The notes under the pieces are model-generated. The model ran no database searches and had not been told where the DNA came from. It saw nothing but the letters and a program-made list of their open reading frames with translations. Below, in pieces: positions 1 through 7,159 of a stretch of DNA of 64,000 bases; positions within the stretch are counted from its first letter, which is position 1, and the number at the start of each line of letters is the position of its first letter. Origin of the DNA: CAKSQF01 sp964568425 (GTDB taxonomy: Bacteria > Bacillota > Clostridia > Oscillospirales > CAG-272); assembly GCA_964568425.1 (NCBI GenBank), contig CAZMPO010000005.1:62001-126000 (forward strand). The letters are read 5' to 3'. The translations under genes and the position numbers were made by a program.

Positions 1-279
1 ATTTTTCGGTGCTTCGATCGGGCAGTCGGCGATCTTTATGTCCGACGAGTACCAAACGCCCGCCCTTGCCATGTCAAACCACACGCAGTTTTCGGCACGC
101 ACGGAGTGGCAATACCAAAGCGGATATTTCCATTTGAACATAGAGCCGCGAAGCTCGATATTGCGGCTTTCCTTGAGCGGCGATTCGCCGTCCTCAAATA
201 TGCAGTCGGTGATCAGAAGGGAATCGGCACCAAAAAGCGCGCGCTCCCCGGTCAGGATTTTGTCTTTAATTTCGGTCAT
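1..279 (-). CDS. DUF3737 family protein, 3' part missing
   Basis: The gene reads leftwards and runs off the window edge, so only the first 93 codons are visible. The protein begins MTEIKDKILTGERALFGADS and continues with DCIFEDGESPLKES, FKWKYPLWYCHS, ARAGVWYSD and CPIEAPKN. These are the hallmark segments of DUF3737, a pentapeptide-repeat-like right-handed beta-helix family of about 280 residues and unknown function, so roughly a third is present. The start at 279 is the first Met in frame and matches the family's usual N-terminus. It is separated from the perR-rbr operon by a repeat-filled gap. Family assignment is by recognition of these motifs. Confidence 0.85.
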   Translation of the reverse strand, partial: MTEIKDKILTGERALFGADSLLITDCIFEDGESPLKESRNIELRGSMFKWKYPLWYCHSVRAENCVWFDMARAGVWYSSDIKIADCPIEAPKN

Positions 280-690
280 TTTCGTTTCGTCTTTCGTTGT
301 TGTATTGTTATACATATTGTAGCACAATTTTCGGGGAAAGTCAAGAGAAATTAGAAATTAGAAATTAGGAATTAGGAATTAGCGTAGGTTGGGCGTGAGC
401 GGATCGAGATGGTGAACAAACCCGCTTCTTTGGTTTTCGCGGTATGATATACAGAATACCGAGACGATCAATTACGGTAGCCTTCCCCGGTGGGGGAAGG
501 TGGCAGCCGAAGGCTGACGGATGAGGCGTCTGCTTTGATATTTATGAGCTAATAAAATGGTTAATTTAATCGGGAGGAGCAAGCCCCTCCCCTACCGGGG
601 GATTTTTGTTTATTGCGCCGATATAATCGATTCCGCCAATTTCTAATTTCTAATTCATCATTCCTAATTTCTCTCCCCCTCTATTTGAAG
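280..690. repeat. Gene-free region made of dispersed repeats
   Basis: No supportable gene lies here. 347-382 is a heptamer array of AAATTAG/GAATTAG units. 470-600 holds a GC-rich element with a short hairpin (CCTTCCCC...GGGGGAAGG), the segment AAGGTGGCAGCCGAAGGCTG, and GGGAGGAGCAAGCCCCTCCC at about 572-591, a variant of the GC-rich arms seen at 11099, 21450 and 61242. 636-672 is the heptamer array in the opposite orientation. The two arrays face each other across the element, so the whole looks like one composite repeat. Confidence 0.7.
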
Positions 691-731
691 CGCCGATCGG
701 ATTTGTGATCCGATCGGCGGTTGCTTTTTTA
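691..731. terminator. Strong hairpin next to the end of rbr
   Basis: A perfect 12-bp stem (691-702 with 708-719, arm CGCCGATCGGAT) closes a 5-nt loop. A T-run follows at 725-730 on the plus side, just before the rbr stop codon. For rbr transcription (minus) the hairpin comes after the stop but lacks a U-tract, so its orientation as an intrinsic terminator is unclear. It may work in both directions. Confidence 0.5.
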
Positions 732-1286
732 TTATTTTCCGAAATACCTTTTCAGCATGCCCTCGAAGCCTTTGCCGTGGCGTGCTTCGTCTTTTGCCAT
801 CTCGTGGACGGTGTCATGGATCGCGTCGTAGCCAAGCTCTTTTGCGCGCTTTGCAAGCTCGAATTTGCCTGCGGTCGCGCCGCACTCTGCCTCTGCACGG
901 AGCTCGAGGTTCTTCTTTGTCGAGGGGGTGACTACCTCGCCGAGCAGTTCGGCAAATTTTGCCGCATGCTCTGCCTCCTCATATGCTGCCTGGAGATAGA
1001 ACGCGCCGATCTCGGGGTAGCCCTCGCGGATAGCCTGGCGGCTCATTGCGATATACATGCCGACCTCGGTGCACTCGCCCTCGAAGTTTGCCTTGAGACC
1101 CTCGTAAACGTCATCCTCGATCTTGCCCTTTGCGCCGACGCCGATCACATGCTCGCAAGCGTAGGAAAGAGCACCCTCCTTGACCTCTGTGAACTTAGAG
1201 CCGGGAACGCCGCACTGGGGACATTTTTCGGGAGCGGTCTCTCCCTCGTGAACATAACCGCAAACGGGACATACGAATTTTTTCAT
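732..1286 (-). CDS. Reverse rubrerythrin
   Basis: A 184-residue non-haem iron protein expected to reduce hydrogen peroxide (NADH peroxidase activity) in the cytoplasm of anaerobes. The rubredoxin domain is at the N-terminus (C6, C9, C22, C25 in CPVCGYVH and CPQCG), followed by a ferritin-like four-helix domain with the di-iron ligands in EGECTEVG, YEEAEHAAKF and DEARHGKGF. This order is the reverse of classical rubrerythrin. The ribosome site AAGGAG sits 8 nt before the ATG. Only 36 bp separate it from perR upstream, with no promoter visible, so it is read as the second gene of a perR-rbr operon under the PerR-type operator at 1732-1752. Confidence 0.92.
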   Translation of the reverse strand: MKKFVCPVCGYVHEGETAPEKCPQCGVPGSKFTEVKEGALSYACEHVIGVGAKGKIEDDVYEGLKANFEGECTEVGMYIAMSRQAIREGYPEIGAFYLQAAYEEAEHAAKFAELLGEVVTPSTKKNLELRAEAECGATAGKFELAKRAKELGYDAIHDTVHEMAKDEARHGKGFEGMLKRYFGK

Positions 1287-1322
1287 GATATTATCTCCTT
1301 ATGATATATAATTTTTATTTTT

Positions 1323-1715
1323 TTAATTATTTTCAACGCATCTGCGGCATCTGCCGTAGAATACGAATGAATGTGAGTCTATCTCCGCTCCGTATTTTTC
1401 GGAGAGGATGCTGTCAAGCTCCGAGCCTTCGTCGCCGCCGATGTCCGACAGCTCGCCGCAGGAGCGACAGTAGAAATGGTTGTGATCGAACGCCTGCGCA
1501 TCATAGTGAATGATGCCGTCACCGACATCGATCGAGATCGCCTTGCCCTGCGACACCAGGAGCGCGAGGTTTCGATAGACGGTCGCGAGCGAGATCTTCG
1601 GGTGCTCTTTTTTGAGCTCGGTGTACAGCCATTCGGCGGACGGATGGCAGGTGACACCGGTCAGCAGCTCCAGCAGTGCATCGCGCTGTCTTGAATGCTT
1701 TGTCGTCTGAGTCAT
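1323..1715 (-). CDS. perR: Fur-family peroxide repressor, PerR type
   Basis: A 130-residue repressor with an N-terminal winged helix (ISLATVYRNLALL is the Fur recognition-helix signature) and a C-terminal metal-binding dimerisation domain. PerR-type regulatory ligands are recognisable: Asp in HYDA, two His in DHNHFYC, and Asp in ELSDI, where Fur normally has Glu. Two CxxC pairs (CRSC and CRRC) should bind structural zinc. Two Met codons are possible. The one at 1715 has AAAGGA about 8 nt upstream, while the one at 1724 is too close to it, so 1715 is chosen. The 21-bp operator lies just upstream, indicating autoregulation. Confidence 0.88.
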   Translation of the reverse strand: MTQTTKHSRQRDALLELLTGVTCHPSAEWLYTELKKEHPKISLATVYRNLALLVSQGKAISIDVGDGIIHYDAQAFDHNHFYCRSCGELSDIGGDEGSELDSILSEKYGAEIDSHSFVFYGRCRRCVENN

Positions 1716-1731
1716 TGTTGTCATCCTTTCT

Positions 1732-1752
1732 AAACGATAATGATTATCGTTT
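1732..1752 (-). promoter_or_regulatory. Fur/PerR-type operator, perfect palindrome
   Basis: A perfect 10-1-10 inverted repeat with half-site AAACGATAAT centred on G1742. It contains the GATAATNATTATC core typical of Fur/PerR boxes and lies between the perR -10 element and the ribosome site, a position where bound repressor would block transcription. Confidence 0.85.
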
Positions 1753-1757
1753 TTGTT

Positions 1758-1786
1758 ATTATAGCATAAAATTTCGATTTTGTCAA
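1758..1786 (-). promoter_or_regulatory. perR-rbr promoter
   Basis: On the minus strand TTGACA (1786-1781), a 17-bp spacer and TATAAT (1763-1758) form a consensus housekeeping promoter. The same promoter, spacer included with few changes, drives fprA at 3742-3770. Upstream of both lies an identical stretch containing GGGTTTGGAAAAAATTTTGG. Confidence 0.85.
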
Positions 1787-1888
1787 GAGGGTTTGGAAAA
1801 AATTTTGGGAAAATTTTTAGGAGGGGATATTTGCGGTGGGTTGAATATTGTTTATTCATTATCTCGGCGATATTACACCCAAATCCCG

Positions 1889-1925
1889 CCAATTCCTAAT
1901 TTCTCATTTCTAATTCCTAATTTCC
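1889..1925. repeat. Heptamer array (CCTAATT/TCTAATT type) overlapping the end of fprA
   Basis: Tandem heptamers in the reverse orientation of the AATTAGG family. The array extends into the fprA coding sequence and supplies its last codons (EIRN and stop TAG). The repeat body at about 1840-1888, containing ATCTCGGCGATATTACA, recurs near other copies. Confidence 0.8.
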
Positions 1926-3703
1926 TCAAAGTCCGCCGCGCCGTGCTTGCAGAGTGGGCAGACATAGTCGTCGGGGAGCTCGTCACCCTCGTAGACGTAG
2001 CCGCAGATCTTGCAGACATAGCCCTTTTTGCCCTCGGTCTCGGGCTTTGGCTTGACATTTTGATGATAATATGCGTATGTCATGCTCTCTCTGTCGGTGA
2101 TCGTCTTTGCCTCGGTGACATCGCAGATGAACATGCCGTGACTGCCGAGATCGACATACTGTGTGACCTTGAGTGAGATATACGCGTTGATATAGGCGGG
2201 AAGGACGGCGAGAGAGTTTGCCGAGCGATCGGGGGTCATGCCTGCGAATTTATCGACCGCTCTGCCGCTTGAAAAGCCGAAATTTTCGAAGACTCTGAAG
2301 GGTGCGTCGGTCGACAGGCAGTTGACATTCATTATACCCGTCTGCTTTATGATGTGGTGCGAATAATTGTCCTTGTTGATAACGACGCTCACGCGGTTTG
2401 GCGTGCTTGTGACCTGTGAGACAGTGTTGACGATCAGACCGTTGTCGCGTCCGTCGATGCCCGAGGTCACGACATAGAGTCCGTAGCCGAGTGCATTCAG
2501 TGCGGTCAGGTCGAGCACGTTTTTGCCGACGCTCTCGCGGGCGGTGTATTCGGCGCACAGCTCATCTGCGAGGGCGGTGATCTCCTTGACATTTTCGTCC
2601 GAGACAGCCGACATTATGCGGACGCCGTGATCGGCAAAGGTCAGCTCGGGAGAGGATGCCAGCATGTCGCGCATGATCTTTGCGGCGCGGGGTGCCCACG
2701 ATCCGTTTTCGATAAATGCGACGCGACGGCGTTTGAATCCGCGCTCGGTCAGGTGATCGATGAAGGTCTTCATTGTCGGGAAGATGTCCGCGTTATAGGT
2801 CGTGGTTGCGAGCACGAGCGTGTTATATCTGAACGCATCCGCGACGGCTGCCGCCATATCCGAGCGTGCGAGATCGTAGATGACCGCATTTTTGCATCCG
2901 CGCTCGCGGACAAGCTCGAAAAGCCGCTCGGCAGCTTTTTTCGTGCCGCCGTAGACAGATGTGTAGGCGATCACGATGCCGTCCTCCTCGGGCTCGTAGG
3001 ACGACCATTTGTCATAGAGGTCGAGATAATGTCCGAGATCCTCCGAAAGCACGGGTCCGTGAAGGGGAAGGATCTTCTCGATATCGAGTGCGGCGGCTTT
3101 TTTGAGCACTGCCTGCACCTGCTTGCCGTATTTGCCGACAATGCCGATATAATAGCGGCGTGCCTCGTCCTCCCAAGGCTCTGCGGTGTCAAGTGCGCCG
3201 AATTTGCCGAATGCGTCGGCGGAGAAGAGCAGTTTTTCGCTTTGCTCATATGAGAGCGCGACCTCGGGCCAGTGGACCATGGGTGCGAGAACAAAGGTCA
3301 GCGTGTGAGAGCCGAGGCAGAGGGTACTGCCCTCGGTGATCACGATCTTATTTGTTGTCAACTCGCGACCGAAGAAGTTTTTCATCATGACGAACGCCTT
3401 GTCGGTCGAGACGATGGCGGCATCGGGGTAGACCCTCATGAAGTTTTCGATGTTTGCCGAGTGATCGGGCTCCATGTGATGGACGATCAGATAGTCGGGA
3501 CGCCTGCCGCCTGTCGCCTTTTCGATGTTGTCAAGCCATTCGTGGGTGAATGCGCCGTCGACCGTGTCGCAGACCGCGATCTTTTCGTCGAGGATGACAT
3601 ACGAGTTATAGGACACCCCGCCCTTTACGGTGTATTGCCCCTCAAACAGATCGACCGCGTGGTCGTTTACGCCAACATATTTTACATTATCGGAAATATA
3701 CAT
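1910..3703 (-). CDS. fprA: Flavodiiron protein with flavin-reductase and rubredoxin domains
   Basis: A 597-residue oxygen-reducing (possibly also NO-reducing) enzyme of anaerobes. Domains in order: metallo-beta-lactamase-like di-iron domain (about 1-250; HHMEPDHSANIE, the His of MVHWPEV, D of SADAFG, LPLHGP), flavodoxin (about 255-400; YTSVYGGTKKAAE), flavin-reductase-like domain (about 405-540; NGLIVNTVSQVTS) and a C-terminal rubredoxin (CKICGYVY and CPLCKHG). The fusion should let one polypeptide pass electrons from NAD(P)H to O2. GGAGG lies 7 nt before the start. The gene has its own PerR-type operator and the last four codons come from an intergenic heptamer repeat. Confidence 0.93.
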   Translation of the reverse strand: MYISDNVKYVGVNDHAVDLFEGQYTVKGGVSYNSYVILDEKIAVCDTVDGAFTHEWLDNIEKATGGRRPDYLIVHHMEPDHSANIENFMRVYPDAAIVSTDKAFVMMKNFFGRELTTNKIVITEGSTLCLGSHTLTFVLAPMVHWPEVALSYEQSEKLLFSADAFGKFGALDTAEPWEDEARRYYIGIVGKYGKQVQAVLKKAAALDIEKILPLHGPVLSEDLGHYLDLYDKWSSYEPEEDGIVIAYTSVYGGTKKAAERLFELVRERGCKNAVIYDLARSDMAAAVADAFRYNTLVLATTTYNADIFPTMKTFIDHLTERGFKRRRVAFIENGSWAPRAAKIMRDMLASSPELTFADHGVRIMSAVSDENVKEITALADELCAEYTARESVGKNVLDLTALNALGYGLYVVTSGIDGRDNGLIVNTVSQVTSTPNRVSVVINKDNYSHHIIKQTGIMNVNCLSTDAPFRVFENFGFSSGRAVDKFAGMTPDRSANSLAVLPAYINAYISLKVTQYVDLGSHGMFICDVTEAKTITDRESMTYAYYHQNVKPKPETEGKKGYVCKICGYVYEGDELPDDYVCPLCKHGAADFEEIRN

Positions 3704-3715
3704 TTTCTTCCTCCA

Positions 3716-3736
3716 AAACAGTAATGATTATCGTTA
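3716..3736 (-). promoter_or_regulatory. Fur/PerR-type operator of fprA
   Basis: Read on the minus strand the site is TAACGATAATCATTACTGTTT reduced to its core GATAATCATTA, centred on G3726. It matches the perR operator at most positions but has an imperfect left half. It sits between the fprA -10 and start codon, overlapping the ribosome site. Confidence 0.7.
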
Positions 3737-3741
3737 TCGTT

Positions 3742-3770
3742 ATTATAGCATATGATTTTGATTTTGTCAA
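3742..3770 (-). promoter_or_regulatory. fprA promoter
   Basis: On the minus strand TTGACA (3770-3765), 17 bp, TATAAT (3747-3742). It is nearly a copy of the perR promoter, which with the operator suggests co-regulation by PerR. Confidence 0.85.
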
Positions 3771-3803
3771 GAGGGTTTGGAAAAAATTTTGGGAAAATTT
3801 TTT

Positions 3804-3990
3804 CAAGATACAAGATACAAGATATTTGTGCGGCGAAGACCTTGATATTTACCTGCCGGGGGACAATTAGGAATTAGGAATGAGGAATTAGGAATTGGGA
3901 ATTGGCGAGGTTTGGTTGTAATATCGCCGAGATATCATATCCCAACCATCAAAAAGGCATTTTGCAAAAAATGATTTAATCATCGTTTCC
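3804..3990. repeat. Composite of GATACAA and AATTAGG heptamer repeats
   Basis: 3804-3822 carries GATACAA heptamers followed by the family body (GATATTTGTGCGG ... TTGATATTTACCTGCC, to about 3859). 3864-3905 is an AATTAGG array running into the body GGCGAGGTTTGGTTGTAATATC. 3973-3990 is GATTTAATCATCGTTTCC, a motif also found at 11266, 21633 and 58804. No gene is seen between the fprA promoter and the next promoter. Confidence 0.75.
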
Positions 3991-4041
3991 CTGTGGGGTG
4001 GATCTCTTTTGTAACAAAATAAAAAACTTGGTCGAAAAGAC

Positions 4042-4070
4042 TTGATTTTATCCCGAGATTGTTATATAAT
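4042..4070 (+). promoter_or_regulatory. Promoter of the dCMP deaminase-tsaD operon
   Basis: TTGATT (4042-4047), 17-bp spacer, TATAAT (4065-4070), 42 bp before the first start codon of four overlapping genes. Confidence 0.75.
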
Positions 4071-4112
4071 AAACAATGAATAATTCTATCCAAAAAAAGC
4101 GGGGGTTATGCT

Positions 4113-4619
4113 ATGAATGACGAAACGATGGGCAGCCGTCGGAACAAAATAAATTATTATCTCGACATCGCGGAGACGGTCGCGGCAAGATCGACTTGTT
4201 TGCGCAAAAAATACGGCGCGATCATTGTTAAAAACGATGCGATACTGTCGACAGGCTACAACGGCGCGCCGCGAGGACGCAAGAATTGCTGTGATCTCGG
4301 CTATTGCATGCGCGACAAGCTGGGCATACCGCGCGGCGAGCGATACGAGATGTGCCGCTCGGTGCACGCGGAGGCGAATGCGATCATCACCGCCTCGCGC
4401 GATCTTATGATCGACTCGACCCTCTACATAACCGGCATCGACAGCAAGAGCGGCGAGCTTGTCCCCGACATCTGCTCCTGCATGATGTGCAAGCGACAGA
4501 TCATAAATGCGGGCATTGCGACAGTCGTTTTCAGGCGCACGCACGACGAGTATTCGATCGTCGAGGTCTCCGATTGGATCGAGAACGATGACAGCCTGTC
4601 GGGCGTCTTCGGCTACTGA
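4113..4619 (+). CDS. dCMP/cytidine deaminase family protein (ComEB-like)
   Basis: A 168-residue zinc-dependent deaminase expected to convert dCMP to dUMP, feeding thymidylate synthesis. The catalytic motif is VHAEANAII (zinc His and proton-shuttle Glu) and the second zinc motif is CSCMMCKR. GAIIVKNDAILSTGYNGAPRG is the family's substrate-loop region (given here in parts: GAIIVKND, STGYNGAPRG). Length is typical of the ComEB/deoxycytidylate deaminase group. A GGGGG tract precedes the start at 4113. An alternative Met at 4128 cannot be excluded. First gene of an operon; its stop overlaps the next start by one base. Confidence 0.9.
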   Translation: MNDETMGSRRNKINYYLDIAETVAARSTCLRKKYGAIIVKNDAILSTGYNGAPRGRKNCCDLGYCMRDKLGIPRGERYEMCRSVHAEANAIITASRDLMIDSTLYITGIDSKSGELVPDICSCMMCKRQIINAGIATVVFRRTHDEYSIVEVSDWIENDDSLSGVFGY

Positions 4620-5416
4620 TGAAAGGTAATTTTATCCAAGTGAAAACTGCTATATATATTAAAGGAAGAAAACTGAACCTCATTCCGTGGATCATCGTGA
4701 TCTCGCTGATCGTTTTGACGATCGGCAGCACACTGCTTTGGGTGTATGTCATAGAGCCTGCCGCGATCAGAGCATCGAGAGTGCAGCTTGAATACGACCC
4801 TGCCGCGGACAGCTATTACGACCCCGAAAAGAAGATCACATACCTGCGCGCGCCCGTCTATTATCAGGCGGGGAGCGTGCTGTCCGACCCGGTCTACGGC
4901 ATGGCGGGCGAGCGACTGCTCTACAGGGTCGGGACGCTGACATCGGATGCTGTCTCGGGCGACAAGCTGACACTTGAGAGCGCATCAGATTGGCTTTCGG
5001 TCGGCAAGGAGCGCGGAATGTTGCTTTATTACAACAAGGACAGCGTGACAGTCCCGAAGATCGGTGAATTTGAGCCCGAGACGGTCTACATCTGCTCGAC
5101 GACCGATCTGACGGCGGCGCAGAGTGAGATGGGGGCGAGCATCTTTTTCCCGAAGGGATTTTTTGACGGCGGGTGCGAAAATTTCTACGAGGGCGAGGAA
5201 TACGAGGACTCGACGCTTTTCAGGCAGCTTCGCGTAAGTTCGAGCAAATACGGCTTTATGCAGATGGTGCTCTATCTCTACAAAAACGAGAAGACGGGCG
5301 ATTATTATATCTATCTGCCGCAGGAGAAGATCTTTGCGGCGGCTGACTCGGACATGCTCGACATTTTCTTTAAGAGCTATGACGAGGCGGCAGGCTCGGG
5401 AAAGAGCGGCAAGTGA
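4619..5416 (+). CDS. Membrane-anchored protein of unknown function
   Basis: A 265-residue protein not recognised. One hydrophobic helix (about residues 22-46, IPWIIVISLIVLTIG) follows a basic N-terminus, predicting an inner-membrane anchor with an outward-facing C-terminal domain rich in Tyr, Asp and Glu. No lipobox or catalytic motif is evident. The start overlaps the deaminase stop (TGATG) and the end overlaps rimI by four bases, so expression is translationally coupled with a tRNA/ribosome modification operon. The start codon is uncertain because no clear ribosome site precedes 4619. Confidence 0.75.
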   Translation: MKGNFIQVKTAIYIKGRKLNLIPWIIVISLIVLTIGSTLLWVYVIEPAAIRASRVQLEYDPAADSYYDPEKKITYLRAPVYYQAGSVLSDPVYGMAGERLLYRVGTLTSDAVSGDKLTLESASDWLSVGKERGMLLYYNKDSVTVPKIGEFEPETVYICSTTDLTAAQSEMGASIFFPKGFFDGGCENFYEGEEYEDSTLFRQLRVSSSKYGFMQMVLYLYKNEKTGDYYIYLPQEKIFAAADSDMLDIFFKSYDEAAGSGKSGK

Positions 5417-5877
5417 GCGAGATCTTGGTGCGGCATGCGAACTCTGCCGACATTGACGCCGTTTTTGCCATCGAGTGCGACTCTTTTGCCGATGCGTGGT
5501 CGAGATCGTCATTCGAGTTTTTGTTGACAAGCGATGCGCACCTGTTCACTGTTGCGACGCTTTGCGATCGTGTTGTCGGATATGCCGTTTGGTCGGTCGT
5601 CCCGCCCGAGGGCGAGCTTTGCGACATTGCGGTCGAGGGCTCGATGCGAGGGCAGGGGATCGGCGGCAGGCTGATCGGCGATTTTCTCGGGTATGCGAGA
5701 GGTCGAGGGATTGACAGCATCTATCTTGAGGTCAGGCGGTCGAACGACGGTGCGGCAAGGCTTTATGAGAAATTTGACTTTCGCCCGATCGGGGTCAGAA
5801 AGAATTATTACAGCTCTCCGCGCGAGGATGCGATCATCATGCGCAGAGAGGAAGAGTTTGGGGACAATTGTGTATGA
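5413..5877 (+). CDS. rimI: Ribosomal-protein-alanine N-acetyltransferase
   Basis: A 154-residue GNAT acetyltransferase. The acetyl-CoA loop is RGQGIGGRLI, preceded by the beta-4 strand GELCDIAVEG and followed by YLEVRRSNDGAARLYEKFDFRPIGVRKNYY in parts (LEVRRSN, ARLYEKFDF, RKNYY), the RimI signature. It should acetylate the N-terminus of ribosomal protein S18. The start is GTG at 5413, overlapping the previous stop (GTGA), and the stop overlaps tsaD. Adjacency to tsaD is a common arrangement (tsaB-rimI-tsaD), but tsaB is not in this window. Confidence 0.9.
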   Translation: MSEILVRHANSADIDAVFAIECDSFADAWSRSSFEFLLTSDAHLFTVATLCDRVVGYAVWSVVPPEGELCDIAVEGSMRGQGIGGRLIGDFLGYARGRGIDSIYLEVRRSNDGAARLYEKFDFRPIGVRKNYYSSPREDAIIMRREEEFGDNCV

Positions 5878-6899
5878 AAATACTTGCATTTGAATCGTCA
5901 TGCGACGAAACATCGGTCGCCGTTGCCGAATTTCTCGGCGATGAGGGCGAGGTTCGAAAAATTCTGTCTAATAAAACGGCGACGCAGATAGCCATTCACG
6001 CGCTCTACGGCGGTGTCGTACCCGAGATAGCGGGACGCGCGCACGCCGAGGCGATCTCATCGCTCTGCTACGCGGCACTCGAGGAGGCGGGGGTCGGGAT
6101 GGACGACATTGACGCCGTCGCGGTCACGGCAAGTCCGGGACTGATCGGCGCACTGCTTGTCGGTGTCAATTTTGCCAAGGGGCTTGCGCTCTCATGGAAC
6201 AAGCCGCTCATCGCGGTCAATCATGTAAAGGGTCACGCGGCGGCGGCATATTACGAAAATCCCGAGCTGAAGGCACCCTTTTTTGCGCTGGTCGCATCCG
6301 GCGGGCACACATCGCTCACATACGCGAAGACGCCGACCGAATTTGTGCCCATCAGTCGCACGCGCGACGATGCGGCAGGCGAGGCGTTCGACAAATCGGC
6401 GCGCAGACTGGGGCTACCCTATCCCGGGGGCGCGGAGATGGACCGACTGGCATCACTGGGGGACAAAAACGCGATCAAGTTCCCGTCTGCCGCGATACAC
6501 GGAAGTCTTGATTTTTCGTTCAGCGGACTCAAAACGGCGGTCATGAACTATCTCCACAATGCTGCTCAAAAGGGGGAGGAGATAAGCCGCCCCGACGTTG
6601 CCGCATCCTTTACAAAGGCGGTCTGCGACTCGATGATCACCGTCCTTGAGGGCGCGTATCGCGAGCATCATTTTGACAAGCTCGTTTTCGCGGGCGGCGT
6701 CGCGGCAAACTCGCATCTGCGGCGCGAGATCGGCGCACTCTGCGACAGGCTCGGGGTCAAGCTTTACATGCCGTCGCTTCCGCTTTGCGGTGACAACGGT
6801 GCGATGATCGCCGCGCAGGGGTTTTTCGAGTACAAGGCGGGGCATGTCGCGGACAGCAAACTAAATGCGGTGGCAAGCGGCGGAAAGGCTGCGTTTTAG
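5874..6899 (+). CDS. tsaD: tRNA N6-threonylcarbamoyladenosine transferase TsaD
   Basis: A 341-residue ASKHA-fold enzyme that transfers threonylcarbamoyl to A37 of ANN-decoding tRNAs, working with TsaB and TsaE. Metal-binding HVKGH is present, as are the N-terminal FESSCDETSVAV, the PGLIGALLVG motif and ASGGHT phosphate-binding segment. A TTG at 5868 is in frame, but ATG at 5874 overlaps the rimI stop as ATGA, has GGGGAC upstream, and gives the canonical MKILAFESSCDET start, so it is preferred. Last gene of the operon. Confidence 0.96.
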   Translation: MKILAFESSCDETSVAVAEFLGDEGEVRKILSNKTATQIAIHALYGGVVPEIAGRAHAEAISSLCYAALEEAGVGMDDIDAVAVTASPGLIGALLVGVNFAKGLALSWNKPLIAVNHVKGHAAAAYYENPELKAPFFALVASGGHTSLTYAKTPTEFVPISRTRDDAAGEAFDKSARRLGLPYPGGAEMDRLASLGDKNAIKFPSAAIHGSLDFSFSGLKTAVMNYLHNAAQKGEEISRPDVAASFTKAVCDSMITVLEGAYREHHFDKLVFAGGVAANSHLRREIGALCDRLGVKLYMPSLPLCGDNGAMIAAQGFFEYKAGHVADSKLNAVASGGKAAF

Positions 6900-6906
6900 A
6901 TCGGCA

Positions 6907-6926
6907 TGTGAAAAAATTTTTGCACA
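6907..6926. promoter_or_regulatory. Near-perfect 20-bp palindrome upstream of rex
   Basis: TGTGAAAAAATTTTTGCACA pairs at 9 of 10 positions. The TGTG...CACA ends fit the general shape of Rex operators (TTGTGAnnnnnnTCACAA type), and many rex genes are autoregulated, but it lies about 230 bp before the start and no promoter was defined. It could also be a weak AT-rich hairpin after tsaD. Confidence 0.4.
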
Positions 6927-6934
6927 GCCTGATC

Positions 6935-7056
6935 TGTGCAAAACTGTGGAAAACCCTGTGGAAACTGTGGAAAACTCGATATTATCCGCAACAATCAACA
7001 ATAAGTCGGCGATTTGAAGGAAAAACAGTGGAAAGAGCCTGTGGAAAAGTGGAAAA
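6935..7056. promoter_or_regulatory. Cluster of DnaA-box-like sites
   Basis: TGTGGAAAA occurs at 6945-6953, 6966-6974 and 7040-7048, with variants TGTGCAAAA (6935), TGTGGAAAC (6957), AGTGGAAAG (7027) and AGTGGAAAA (7048). TTATCCGCA at 6982-6990 points the other way. TGTGGAAAA is the complement of TTTTCCACA, one change from the DnaA box TTATCCACA. The cluster directly precedes a rex-dnaD-dnaI operon. Confidence 0.6.
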
Positions 7057-7159
7057 TCGCAAATTTTGGGTCGATCTACAACAGTGAAAATTTTTTCGGT
7101 AACGCTGAATAATTTACGGAAATTCGGGATGGTGACAATTTTGGAGAGGTGTGACTGAC

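Noticed and set aside
6900..7159. Chromosomal replication origin
   Set aside because: DnaA-like boxes are present but there is no dnaA, dnaN or AT-rich unwinding region; regulation or titration of DnaA is more likely.
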